Assembly (NCBI GenBank): GCA_018873245.2
Contig: JAEMBT020000009.1
Span: 17,515,794-17,579,793, forward strand
Origin: Archegozetes longisetosus
Lineage: Eukaryota; Arthropoda; Arachnida; Sarcoptiformes; Trhypochthoniidae
Length of the DNA stretch: 64,000 nucleotides
Direction of reading: 5' to 3'
Shown here: one piece after another, positions 48,155 through 60,200 of the stretch
How positions within the stretch are numbered: position 1 is the first letter of the stretch
Layout: every line of letters starts with the position of its first letter
Translations under genes and position numbers: made by a program
Notes under the pieces: model-generated
Databases searched by the model: none
Told to the model about the DNA's origin: nothing
The model's input: only the letters and a program-made list of their open reading frames with translations

Positions 48155-49639
48155 TTGATTTGCTTGCAATTGAATTACCATTTGGCACATTGAGAAGCTA
48201 TCAAATTTAGTATTTAAATTATTCCTCAAATGCTTTTAGGGTTTTATCTTAAGATTCAGATGAATGCAATCCTAGAATATGGTTGAGAAATTTGATTGCA
48301 ACTGTTCTTTTATTCATAAGTTCACTCAAAGTAGGAATAGGAGTAAACTCTGAGGTATTAATTCTATATCAGAATTCAGATATCGTCAAAGTGTGTTTAC
48401 ATGTCTTTACTTAACTGAATTAACATTACTTTTGTTCTCTTTATAGACATTAATTACTGTACATATCAGTGGATGAACAGAAAAACTAAATATATTGACA
48501 TATCGTTCGACTGATACTGAACTAAAACAATGCCTAAACTAATGCTAATTCTTCTATTATAAAACTGAGCATGTTTTTAGTATTATCGTAAAAATCACTC
48601 AGCATTTAATATATTAGTCTTTCGGAATCAATGGAATAGGGGTTATCAAAACAAAACTTTTGCTCTTTGTTCAATCTTCACTAAGTTTCTAGTTTTCAAA
48701 TTGGTTTTAAAGTTAAAAAAGTTTTTAACTAAAACTTTAAAGTTATTCTGATTGGAACATACTTGATTCCGAAATCAACCTGATTGTTATTTTGAAATTT
48801 GCATTGATAATATCGAGAATATTTCAGTTTGTGAAGTCGATGTGTTCAAGTTGACAAAAAAAGCTCAAATAATATATGCACAAAAATAACTGAAAGCAGA
48901 CTAACAATGATTTTATTAATAGGAACTAACGAACTGAAATTGAACACATGGCACGCAATTAGAAAAGGCGTTTGAGAGATAAATCCAATGAAATGAACGG
49001 CAAATAAATCATGCAAATAATGCAACTGTTCTACCCTTACCGTAATGTATATGAATGAATAATTGATGCAAATATTTTTTTTGCTTCATCTTTCATGTAT
49101 TCGTGTCAATTAGCAAATACATTTTTCAGACCTCATAATTTAGAAGTTATTGAAATATATTTTCTGTATTTTATGAATATGTAAAACAGAAGATAATAAT
49201 TTACAATATAAACAATTTATGACTTTATCATTGGAAGAGTTGGTTATATAGGACTTTATTTGCCTGGTGGTATGAGAAACTCTGCTTATAGTACAACAGT
49301 ATATTCACTAGAGAGGTACACAAGTTTATATTCAGTTTATATTCTTCACTTCCAGTTAGAAGTCAAATAACATTATGTTTGTGTTGGAGTATTCTTACTA
49401 AGGAATCGTTTCATTACAGGTATTTCAAGGCATTAATCAAATTAATCTTTCAAATAGTAAAGTTGAGAGACTAAGCATCTAGCTAATTTTATATCATTAT
49501 TTAATATTAAGCATTTTGACAGCTCAGATGAAAGTTTTGAAGTTGGTATGAGATTAAATTTGACACTATATTAAGCACTTATAGTCAATAGTTGACTCTT
49601 TTATTCGGAAAGCTATTGCATAGATAACTATGTGAGAAT
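48155..49639. other. Intergenic, nothing recognised
   Basis: AT-rich DNA with no coding, RNA or element signal. Confidence 0.5.
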
Positions 49640-49808
49640 AGAGTGGCGTATCCCTTTAGCCTAGGGCAGCACACGCATCATTCTTCTAACCTAATCTAAC
49701 TAATTTAACTAGAATAATGATTGTATCACTGTTTAAGGTCAAGTTAGCTAAGCTAGTTTAGGAAGATAATGTGTGAGACGCTTTAGGAATACAAGGTTAC
49801 ACCACTCT
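49640..49808. mobile_element. Putative 169-bp foldback/MITE (AGAGTGG ends)
   Basis: The ends read AGAGTGGCGTATCC and the complement of AGAGTGGTGTAACC, and weaker complementarity continues inward for about 50 bp. No target duplication was identified, so the class is unknown. Confidence 0.5.
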
Positions 49809-52800
49809 CTTCTCATATAGATATCTATGGAGTAGCTTGGAAAAAAGAACCCTCTATTTTTGCAGTTATTGAAATTTTTCTTTGAATAGTTAGCATATCC
49901 TAACGAGTTTGTAAGCGTACGATTTAATGTTCTAGTAACATCATTGACTACATATCATTTAATTGTTCAAATTAGAAAAATGTGCAAATGAGCTAACGCA
50001 TTAAAATAAATAGATAAGTTATGTACACTTTTTCAATTATTATTATACAAAAATGCCTTATTTGTCTGTAGAATATATTATACTTGTAATGCATTGCTTT
50101 TAGCACATCTACAGCTCTTTAGAAAAAGTGAACTCTTCATATAGCTTAACAACAATTCTGTTTTTCGGTATGCCTCATATTCAATAATGAAACTTTCTCA
50201 ACAAAACATCCAATCAATGTTAACTCTTAATTATTATTAAGCAAACATTTTCTAGAATGTGCTCTAAAACATTTGAATGAAATTTATTTTATCAATAATC
50301 GCTCATTAAAAAGCTTTTAATCCTAAAAATTAATTACTAACTCGAGCAACTTTGTTGACTTGACTAATCTTCTGGTAATAATTTGAATGTGGATTAAAGT
50401 TCATTATTAATATGCCGACACTTTCAGCGAATAAATTCCAAGAATCACTTTGTTATTCTCTTTCATCAAACCAATTCAATGTTTCATAGCCTAAAACCAT
50501 CATTCTATGGAATAAGAATATATAATAAGAATATAGAATAAGAATCTACTGAAAGAGTGAATGAAAGAAGATTTTCTTACTTTAGTAGTGATCTACAGTT
50601 TACTCTAGAAATCCAAAAGGCATGCAATAAAAATGAGTCTGAATTTTAAATGAATAGATCAAGGGTTCAGTCAAAGAATTAGGCTATTCACTAGTTTCAA
50701 AATTGTTTGAACAATTGAAATTTTGTTTTGTTTGTTTTCTGTTGTTGAATGTAAAATAAAAATTCAAAACAACAATTGAAAATGCTATGTAATGAAAGAT
50801 TCAATTTTTGTCAGAAATGGCTGTAAACTTGTGAATTTTCTGCTTTCATTTAAATAAGAAAATATATTAATATCACCTCTACTTGAATCCAATGATTCAA
50901 TCCTATGATCCTTTGAATCAAATCTGTATATGACGTGACTCTTAATCCTTCCTCTAATAAGAACGCAAATACTCAATAGTAATGATTTTGTAAATGAAAC
51001 GCCAGTCAAAGAGTAAAATAAGTGACCCTAAGATAAGGCAGATTGAGTGAGAGAAAAAGAAATGTTAGAGAAATCCTTTAATTGCCTAATATGTTTTTCG
51101 TGACATTCTCTTTTGCTCATCGGTTAGCTATCGTTATAGCAAATCAATAAGTTTGCAAACATTACCTCTATTACAAAATTCTGCTACAGAACACAAAATT
51201 CCGCTTCAGAATCCAATAATAATTGTAATAAAACGAGAATACCATAACATTAATCATTATCAATAGACATTTAAATATTTACTTTTATTAATGCAGTCAT
51301 CATTCACAATAATTCTCTGTTGAGAAAAATATGAAAGTCTAAATCAATATAAACCTTAAGCATACAAAACCAAGAATGATTGGCCGAAGGCTATTCTTTA
51401 CCGGTTTGGTTCAGTCATAATTCTCAGATTCTAAGTATTGCGAATACTCCAAAGATTTATTTGATCATAATATGGGATCATAAAACTTGATTTTTGCTAT
51501 AATTAGGGTTGCCATTTTTCAAAGTTTGATTTTGTATCTTAAATTCTCGATTTTGTATCTCAAATTCTTGATCATTTCTTTTGACTTCTGATCAATGCTT
51601 CATCTTTAATGGGGTAAACTCAACATTTTTCGGGACATTTAATTCAATTCACTTTCATTTAAACGTTGTCTAGAACTTAAAAATTTGTAGTGACCTCTAA
51701 ATAAATCCTTAAAAGTGCGTTTCTATCACTATGCCAATAATGCTTAAACCCATTTCTGCATTTCCTAAGTTTTCATTTCAGTTTTCAAAGTCAAACTGAA
51801 AACAAATAGAATTCTGAAATTTTACGTTCAAGAATTTATCCATAGAAAGGTAGTAACCCTACTCATAAGTAAAGCGAATAAAGAAGTTTGGAGTTTTAAC
51901 AGGCTTTATACACCAAGCAAACTTATGAATAAGCAATTTGATGGACCAGATAGAAGTTTAATATGAAAAAAAAATTCAATATAGAGAATCTCTACGCAGT
52001 TGTTATGCATGAAGAGTGCATAACAAAAAGATTCAATAAGAAAAGAAATTTCTTCTAGATACCATATCTAATAAAAATAATCGATTCTCTCCTAATGTCT
52101 TATAATAACTTATTGTTTGTTCAAACCTCAAACATTGTTTGTCGAGATTAACTGTCAAATGAAATTACTTTGATAAAATACTGGTTTATTAGTTCTTACT
52201 TTCAATTTCTCGAATAAGCTTATGATCGGAACCTAAATAAATACTTAAAACATTTTGGTTCAATAGAGTTGACAGACTTGTGTCTAATACAACATTTATT
52301 AATTACTATAGATCCACAAATGCTTCAAACAATAACACGTCTACATTGCCTCACATTTAAAGACAGGTTAGGTTAGGGCGCTTGATAATACTTGAAGGTT
52401 GAGCATTGAAACTTTAATCTATTATTGATTTGAGAGGTTTCTCATAAGAACTGATTAGATTGGAATCTGGTGATAATAGAATTAGCGAAACGTAAGATTC
52501 TCTCTCTCAAAACATAGTATCTGATTGAAATGGTAACAAAATCTTTTAAGTAAATAAATTCTATTGACAAAACTCGATTATGTGTTACCAATTCATTCAG
52601 AATGAAGTTTTATTTCGCAATTTTAATGCTAGAAACAACATGTTTGACTCAGCCAGATTAAATTCTTTCCCGCATTAAACTTTTTAGGTTAAAAACATTT
52701 AGGATATAAGAAAAATCGTTTGAGACGTCTTTTCAGTTTCATTCGAACAAATATCGTGTATAAGCCTACAAAGTTTTTACTCCAATAATTAATTGGTGAA

Positions 52801-53110
52801 GCAGAAAAGGCTCAAAGTTTTCCATCTATTGTATATTTGAAGGTCCTTCAAGTTTCCAAATGCATTACTCTTAACGACTGATTTGAAAAGCTTTTATTAG
52901 AAGTGAGCTGAATATAGTGCAACGTTTTTCCCATTGTATTACAAATGTGGATCAGAGGATTTGAAATAATACGTGGGTTGATACATACTAAGGCCTGAAA
53001 TTTGTTTGCAGATCGCACGGACTAACAAGGCTTTTAAGTCGGATTGAACGCTCCATATCTTTCTTCTGCATAATCGAATTCGATTAAACTTGAATATTAG
53101 TTCCAGCAAT
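49809..53110. other. Intergenic, no gene recognised
   Basis: The 74-codon frame at 50785-51009 has no domain. Segments AGGGTTGCCA (51506) and the complement of AGGGTTACTA (about 51848-51860) could be ends of an old element, but no duplication supports this. A TTAGG pair lies at 52366-52375. Confidence 0.45.
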
Positions 53111-53314
53111 CCTCGGTTCCCAAACTTTTCTCTTCGCGACCCCTTTTTAATCCTTAAAATTTTTGGCAACCCAAACAACTTTTTATAATTAGATTAGCTT
53201 AATAAGTGGCATTCCATAGATAAATCTCAAATTTTGATCCCAAAAATTTTTGGATATAGTGCTATTATCGTAATCCCCAAAAATCTCTCGCTACTCCCAC
53301 TTTGGGAACCTATG
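53111..53314. mobile_element. hAT-type MITE (GGTTCCCAAA ends)
   Basis: The left end carries GGTTCCCAAACTTTTC followed by CGCGACCCC; the right end carries the complement of GGTTCCCAAAGTGGG. This terminal text is characteristic of short non-autonomous hAT elements found across animals. No coding frame and no clear 8-bp duplication. The 79-codon minus-strand frame 52939-53178 arises by reading across its left end. Confidence 0.65.
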
Positions 53315-53510
53315 CTCTAGAGGTTGTTTGAAACACAGTTTCTCAATAAAATAGATATTGTATATGTTAAACGGAATCTCATCCCAAAAGAAACTCCGCA
53401 TAACTTCTTTCTATTTAGTCAAAAATGAAAATTTATAGATTTTGTTGGCTGGTCATTACATAAACTTGAAAACAAATAACTTTTGAGGAATGGTTATTTT
53501 CAGTTATAAC

Positions 53511-54151
53511 CAGGGCAAGTATTTTTCGGCAAATCCCGATAATTTTCCCTAAAGTTATTCCTCGGGAATTTTATATTAATGTACTTGTGGTCACTTCAGG
53601 CTTCTATAAAATAATTTGAAGATTTTAAGCTTCTCGTGAGTTTCTCCCGATTTAGAACGTTTTGTTTAAAATATGAGATTTTTAAAAGTTTTATCTCATT
53701 TTGACTTAAAAATATAACGAAAATATTAAAAATTGATCACAACTGTAATCGAAAATTCATTATCTTGATAAAGCTTTATAGAAATATTTTTTGTAATAGT
53801 TATGAGCATCGTTTGAACAGAGAATATGCGCCTTTGGTATCTGTGTATGCCGAGCGCTCTTTCACTGTGTATAAAAATCTTTTGACAAAAGATCGGCAGT
53901 GTTTTTCACCTGAAAACTTGGAGATCAATCTAATTATACAGTACAATAAATTTTTGAAGGACTGTTAATACAGTTTAATACATTTTAATACATTTGAAGA
54001 AAGAAAACAACTATTTTTCGTTGTATTATGATTGAAAATGAAGTTTTTTAAACTCCCGATTTTTGCTTTTTAAGTCCCGATTTCGGTTCTTTTAAGCTCC
54101 CGATTCCCGACCGATTTGACCACTTTAAACTCCCGAAAAATACTTGCCCTG
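53511..54151. mobile_element. Internally deleted hAT transposon with perfect TIRs and 8-bp TSD
   Basis: TIRs CAGGGCAAGTATTTTTCGG (53511-53529) and the exact complement (54133-54151) are flanked by the 8-bp duplication GTTATAAC at 53503-53510 and 54152-54159. CAGGG ends and an 8-bp duplication are diagnostic of hAT. Repeated 'tcccgat' motifs lie next to the right end. The element is 641 bp and keeps only the 3' tail of its transposase. The perfect duplication suggests a fairly recent insertion. Confidence 0.9.
53765..53968 (+). pseudogene. hAT transposase C-terminal (dimerisation) fragment
   Basis: The 67-codon frame has no ATG of its own (TTG). It carries AERSFTVYKNLLTKDRQCFS, then PENLEINLIIQYN. 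This matches the hAT C-terminal dimerisation signature, in which a Glu-Arg-x-Phe is followed about 14 residues later by an Arg and then a Leu-rich helix. It sits inside the 641-bp element. The catalytic RNase-H-like part is deleted, so it cannot be an active transposase. Confidence 0.75.
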
Positions 54152-54280
54152 GTTATAACTTACTTTTGAGAGTAGAGTATTTTAAATGAAGAATATTTTA
54201 TTGAGCATCGGTAAACGCTTAAAATCGCGTTAATAATATCATAAGCCAACCATTAATACATCGTTTAACTTATCTTGAAC

Positions 54281-54672
54281 GTAAACACTAAATTTTATTT
54301 TTTGACAGGATCTGACTCCTGTTAAAAACACTTTCTTGCAAAGTATACAAGTTATAAAAATTACACCTTCAATCAATAAACAAACAAAACATACTGTATG
54401 TTTATTTTGTTAAAATGACTTTAAGTATAAGGCAACGAACACTTATTATCTGGAGGTTAGGCCAGAATAATCCAAACTATGGGTCAAGACAAATTGGGTT
54501 AGAGGTTGGCTGCAGTCATCAATTTTGTAGTGGCTTTGAAGTTATTTTTGATATTTAAAGTAAAAACTATATAAGGGTTAAATATTTATAATTCTCATAA
54601 CTTTCATGCCTTGCAAGAAGGTGTTTTTGGCAGGAGTCAAATCCTGTCAAAAAAATAAAATTTAGTGTTTAC
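54281..54672. mobile_element. DNA transposon relic with about 80-bp TIRs carrying a transposase N-terminus
   Basis: The left arm begins GTAAACACTAAATTTTATTT (54281) and the right arm ends with its complement (54672). The arms match over about 80 bp (to about 54360 and from about 54590), including 'gacaggat' and 'gactcctg' blocks. Between them lies a short frame resembling a DNA-transposase helix-turn-helix. This looks like an internal-deletion derivative. Target duplication is not clear (flanks are not TA), so the superfamily assignment to Tc1/mariner-type rests on the protein fragment. Confidence 0.7.
54415..54558 (+). pseudogene. Truncated transposase N-terminus (helix-turn-helix, Tc1/mariner-like)
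   Basis: An ATG-started frame of 47 residues containing MTLSIRQRTLIIWRLGQNN and then PNYGSRQIGLEVGCSHQ. The spacing and the GxSRQIGLEVGCS-type turn resemble the DNA-binding HTH at the start of Tc1/mariner-group transposases. The frame then runs to a stop at 54556-54558 without any DDE/D catalytic part. It is a remnant inside the TIR element. Confidence 0.6.
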
Positions 54673-55105
54673 ATGCCAACCGAGATCATACTCTGTGTTA
54701 TCTGAAAAATTGGTCTTTTTATTATTTAATGGTCTCTGGTCTCAATCACTAGATTGACAGTTCACTAGACCGATAGTTCTTGATTGCTATTTTTACTTTA
54801 TATTACATACAGAAAAGGAAACAGAATTCTTTAAGAAAAATTTAGCAATTTCGAGTATATTTCAGATTGTTTTCAATAGAACCATCAAAATAATTGAATC
54901 TCCAGATGATACTGTTTGACTTCAAGTTTGATCTTCGACTCGCGTGATTGAAACAATGATTGGAACAATTAATATCTTTAGTAAAGAATGCTAACCAGTC
55001 AATAAAATGCATGACTTTTATTCTGAACAAAAGGGCTTATGCGGTATCTCGTTTCAGATAAAAAACCCTAAATTGAAGAGTTTCAATTGATAAAGATACT
55101 CGAAA

Positions 55106-55819
55106 CTAGACCTGTTCATCGGACTCGGGTCGGGTTCGTTCGGATCGGATTGGACGAGTCAGCCCGAAATTTATTTCAAAACGTTTTATATTTGAAGAAT
55201 ACAGCTCCGAAAAATATGTTTGAGATAGTATCATTATGGTAGCTGATAAATCTTCAGCAACGAAGCTTGCATTTAAAGATATTTTATGGATATCATGTCT
55301 CTCTCATAATATAAGTTCAGTCCAAGAACATGTTATTGGTGAATGTAATGGAATAAATTCAATAAATGAATTGATCAAAAACTGTAATGCTTTGGAGAAA
55401 GTAGCTAAACAGTCAGGATTTCAAAATCAAATAGATATTACATTGAAAAATATGACAGGAGTGAGACGGGATTTATGATATGATCACCTGAATTCGATTA
55501 AAATTAATTACCAGAAGATGAGGTCTTTGTCTATTGAAAACAACAAACTATATGATATCCTCAGAAAGATTAATTAAAAATTATTGAATACTCTAAAAAA
55601 CAAGATTTCTCACATTGTGTCCATTTTTATGAATGTAATGCAGACCACAACTAACTTAATCAATAAACTGATTAAACTTTACTTGTTTAGCAATTTTAAT
55701 TCTCGTTCAGGTCGGGTTGGGCCAGCCTTCTTCAGCTTTCGGGTCGGATCGGGTCGTACAAACGAACACAAAATGTCGGTCGGGTCTGGCTGGAAGTTTT
55801 GGGCCCTATGTACAGGTCT
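55106..55819. mobile_element. Decayed hAT element with GC-rich subterminal repeats
   Basis: The left end reads CTAGACCTGTTCAT and the right end is the complement of AGACCTGTACAT. The flanks ACTCGAAA (55098-55105) and ACTCGGAA (55820-55827) match at seven of eight bases, fitting an old hAT target duplication. Both subterminal zones repeat CGGGTCGG-type words and are strikingly GC-rich for this region. The interior encodes broken hAT transposase pieces. Confidence 0.7.
55236..55478 (+). pseudogene. hAT transposase fragment (central region), frameshifted
   Basis: Eighty codons with ISCLSHNISSVQEHVIGE and INELIKNCNALEKVAKQSGF. This is the Cys-x-x-His...LNL-like segment followed by the 'I..L...C...V..F..S' pattern typical of the hAT catalytic-domain insertion. 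The frame stops at 55478. Similar text continues in another frame (MRSLSIENNKLYDILRKIN) and in the frame starting 55584 (MNTLKNKISHIVSIF, then MNVMQTTTNL), so the gene is broken by at least one frameshift. It is not functional. Confidence 0.6.
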
Positions 55820-57194
55820 ACTCGGAATGTTTGGAGAGTCTAGTAATTTGCTCATAAAAATTTACAAACAATACTCCTAGAAGTTTATAAACATCCCTCG
55901 TACATAGCTTAGTGCAAGAAACACAAAATTCTTAAGATTTAATGACCGCCAAAAAGTTTATAGATAGCCTAACTCATTCAAACCTGTTGATATTTATGCT
56001 TTAAAGACTCAACGTTGATTTTAAAAATATGATTTTATCAATAATTGTTACATTTGATCAATCAATTTAGCTAATAACATTTTTACTGTTAAGCAAATAT
56101 AAGATTTTCTGAAAATCTCACTTTTTATTCCAATCAAATGCACTAAAAATAGATTAATTTTGATTTACAGAAAAATCATTGCACTATTATTCTTTGGACT
56201 CAAGCCATTATTTATTAGTTTTTATGATTGATATTTAGTGTTTATTGTCTATTAAGTAAATTTATCCTCAATAATCAGTAAACTTCGAAAATAGAGAGTT
56301 TTGCACTTTTAGTGTATAGCAATTATTTACATTAATAATTCAGCTTTTGAATCAAAGCCAATAGCGAGGTTGTCGGTAAACTCTATTTGTCCAAAACTTT
56401 GTCAGAAACGTTCAAATTGGGATTCTTATTAGAAAATTGCATGCAAATCAACATATGCGTTTTATTTACAAACCATAATTTGAAACCGTATTTTCAAAGC
56501 AATAAACACCAGACCCTAATACCCATAAAGTTTAGTGAATAGCAAACGTAAACTTAATTGATTTAGACATTGAGGTTACTATGAAAAGCTTACAAATGAT
56601 TTTTGAAGTTAAAGTCATAAAGACATTATTGAATAGTAACTTTAGACAGTATTACTAATGATACTCATCTATATAAATTACTGACATGCCATGAAATGGC
56701 CTTTCTTATCATCCCTTTTCCAAATGCGTTATTCTATCATATTTGACTTTCTTCAAAACTAAATTGACTGCTATTAAAGAGTAATGCTGTTTTCATAAAA
56801 TAAAATCTCGAATCAAATATATGTTCAATTTTGCTTTAGACTACATCGATCAGTATGAGAACAGATCAAAATTATTTTTAAAACTATAACCACTCTTACA
56901 ATCCGAAAATCTGGTTTAAAGTAATGATTGAGAAAATGATTGCAGTGCCACAGAACGATAGTGCAATTTGATAATTTACCGATATTTGCACGGTAATGGT
57001 ATTTAAATCAGAAAATTTACCAGTAGTGGTCCAGTATTATGATTTATAAAAAAATTTTGAGTATCACTTTTTCAAACAATAAATTAAACCTTTCAAAAAC
57101 GCATACAACAAAATAATTCATTCGTTAATATCGTAAGTTGTATTTTTATCCGTTCCCTTATCAGGCCGTTTCTGTATTAAGTCGTGATTACTAC
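55820..57194. other. Intergenic, nothing recognised
   Basis: AT-rich. The words 'atttaccgatattt' near 56978 and 57421 (separated by about 440 bp) may be ends of an old element, but neither inverted nor direct extension is convincing. Confidence 0.4.
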
Positions 57195-57278
57195 GCATGA
57201 GTCAAAATCGATTCCCAATTAAGCCTTTCTTTTATAAATAAGAAAAAGGTTTAATAAGGGCCGCAATTTGACACATGC
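57195..57278. repeat. 84-bp imperfect hairpin
   Basis: The arms GCATGAGTCAAAATCG...AAGCCTTTCTTTT and the complement of GCATGTGTCAAATTGCG...AAACCTTTTTCTT pair over about 39 bp with a loop of about 6 nt. The size is in the range of a pre-miRNA, although the small loop and long stem also fit a tiny palindromic MITE. Confidence 0.55.
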
Positions 57279-60200
57279 ACGGAAGTTGCAGTTTAATATG
57301 CAACTTGCAATATTTTGTAATTCAATACTATACAAATAAAAAACTTAATGCAGAAGTTATAATCAATCCAGTATCCGAATATTGTTGTTGAGATATTTTT
57401 ATTAGGACGGCATTACAGATATTTTACCGATATTGGAATAGTGTTGCAAAAATCTTTCAACATTTTTGCGATCGCTAGTTTAAAGTAAAGTCTTTGAGAT
57501 GATTACTCCTTATGCAGATATCAATATATCAGAAACTAGGCATAATATATGCAACAATTGAGGGTTAACATTAGTTAAAAATTATAACATGACAAACAAT
57601 CAATGTATTGAATATCTACAGCTTTAATTTTTCAAAAATTTTAATATAAGAAATGGTTAACATATGGGCATAATGTGTTATTTTCTAGAAGAATGTTTTG
57701 TAAGTAAAAGCGTTGCACGCACAAAAACAATAAGTTTTACTCAATTTAATGTTTCAAGTTCATCTAAACATTAATAGCTCGAAATTTTTTCAAAATAAAC
57801 AAAAGTGTGTTCAATGTTAAATGATCTAGCAACTATTTTGATACTATTAAAATGATCTAACACATTTAATTTAATTATAAAAGTCATAAAATGGAAACAG
57901 AAACTGTAATGCAAACATTGCGTAGAGTTAATGTTATCTCTGTGCAGTTAACATAGTTTAGTGAAGCGTGTTCTTGATGCATAAATAACATTATATTAAT
58001 TGTACTAGTTTTAAGCTAATCAACTCTTGATTCCATAATTGAATTACACCCTCAAAATTGGGATATAATTGTTTAGGGTTAGAACTATCTTTTAAGTAAT
58101 GATCTAAAAACACGATAACTGACTATAAACCACTAGTCTAGTTGATAACTCAAATATTGAAGTACATATTATTAAGCTAAATAGTGATAAATGTCAAGAT
58201 TATAAACCCTTTTATGATTGATTTTGTGAAAAAGTAATATATTTTCAAGTTTGCTAACAAGTTTAATTCAATGAAATATCGATTGAGGACTAAAGCAGTT
58301 TCGATATCGCGGTAGTTAAGAATAAAATATTAACATAAATCAATATGAGCTACCTCACAACACTAGCAAAATCAGATAATTTTGTTTGACAAATATTCGA
58401 TAGTAATTGCTTGAACCATATCTTCAATTGTTGTTCAATTAATTTTTGTTAGATTCACAAATAAATTTTATGCCTTAGTTTGAGATCAATTATTTAATCG
58501 AGAAAAGAGAGTGAGAATGCAATTACCTGACATTTATGAGCTAATGCTCTATTGACAGAACCTATAGAAAATGAGAAGTTCTTTTCACATTATGGTGTTT
58601 AATTTCCGTTTTTTGTGATTGCTTTGCGGCAGTTTTGTTCAAATAGATTTATCTGCTTTCTTACGTTACATTAAGATTTGAACTGAAATCTCAAAAGATG
58701 TTATGTAACAATAAGTTAATGATAAAATATAGCACCACCAAAAGTAATCTTTTTCATCTTATACTATATACTCTTCTTGTAATTATAAGTCATACTCTAT
58801 CATTCATTGTGTTCATTACAACAGAAAATCTCAGCTTACTCAAAAAATAATCCAATTATTTATATATTCTTTAATATAAAATATATGTAATTTATTCGAT
58901 AATAGAATCTGAAAATAAGTTTTATTTTCAAATTTTTCTTCTAAATGAAAGACTTTTGATAAGCTTATCAAAGAACATTTCATCAGATTTTCGAAGATGA
59001 ATTAATGGTGAAATGAAGCTTCAGAAACATTTCTCCTGCCTCTCATTCTTTCACTTATATCCAGTTAATAAATTATTAGAAACATGTTCAAGTTATTCTA
59101 TTTCTCAATTCTGATTTTCTTTTATAAGCTTTTGGTCTGCTTTTTATCCCTATAGAAACAACGATTTCTTTTAATAGATGAAATTCAGGCATTTATTTGT
59201 TATAAGATAAATGATGAGCTGATATCTCTTTTCTAATGATTGTTTTAACTGATTTTGGGATTGAATTAATTTACAATAATGCTTGATGGTACTCATTAAC
59301 CAAATATATCATTAATAATTCAACTTCTTGGGCAAATTCCTTATTATTCTGTTTATAATTCATAAAATTGTTTTATCGTACACTTGTTTGGGGTAATTTG
59401 AAAGCTACTCTTAAAATGACCTTATACACTATTATGCAAACTTTCTTTTCTCGATTAGTTAATAAGTGCAATTCATTTAGTTCAGAACCAAAAAGTTAAT
59501 ACTTGTACTTGCCTTTAAAAAACTTAGTAATAAGAACTTCTAACATTAAGAATATGATATTGAACAGTTTGAAGGACCATGTGTATCACTGTCTCCTTCT
59601 CGTGGGTGTATCTAAACTTGATTCTTATAGAAGTTAACTCTGTATTGAATGTCTAACACAAGAAGGCAACACATCCAACACATTTGAAATATAAGAAATT
59701 TCAATATACAAAATATGGGTTAGGTTGAATAGACATTCTTTGTTTGAATCTTGTTATGAACTAAAAGCATATAGAAATTTTGGTTCTGTCTCGTAAATTG
59801 ATTAGTTTTATTAATTATATAATAAAGTGACAAGCTGAAGCTCTAAGTAATATATTAAAAGCTGTCTATTATTAAGAACTCAACAAATACAAGTGAAAGT
59901 TTGAAAATCAATATTATCTTAATATCATTAAAACTTCAATAGGATCTTATTCAAAATCAATCCATTTTTCTTGAAAACTAAAAATTTCTTTAAATTTTTT
60001 TCATCAAATTCAGTTATTGTTTGAGAAAATATTTTAAGCAGATGTGATGTTAAGTTATCGTTAAGTTAAAGAGTTGGCAGATCCTAACATAGCTATCATA
60101 ATCATTAGAGCCATACTCTGATCGATTAATGAAGTATCAACTTTTTGAAAGACTAAAAGATTTTCTGTATACTAAACAAGGTCCTAATTATATCTCATCG

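Noticed and set aside
51506..51860. Possible transposon with AGGGTTGCCA / AGGGTTACTA ends
   Set aside because: Only about 10 bp of imperfect inverted similarity, with no matching target duplication.
52939..53178. 79-codon basic minus-strand frame
   Set aside because: It crosses the left end of the hAT-type MITE; the basic text comes from the antisense of the GGTTCCCAAA/CGCGACCCC terminus.
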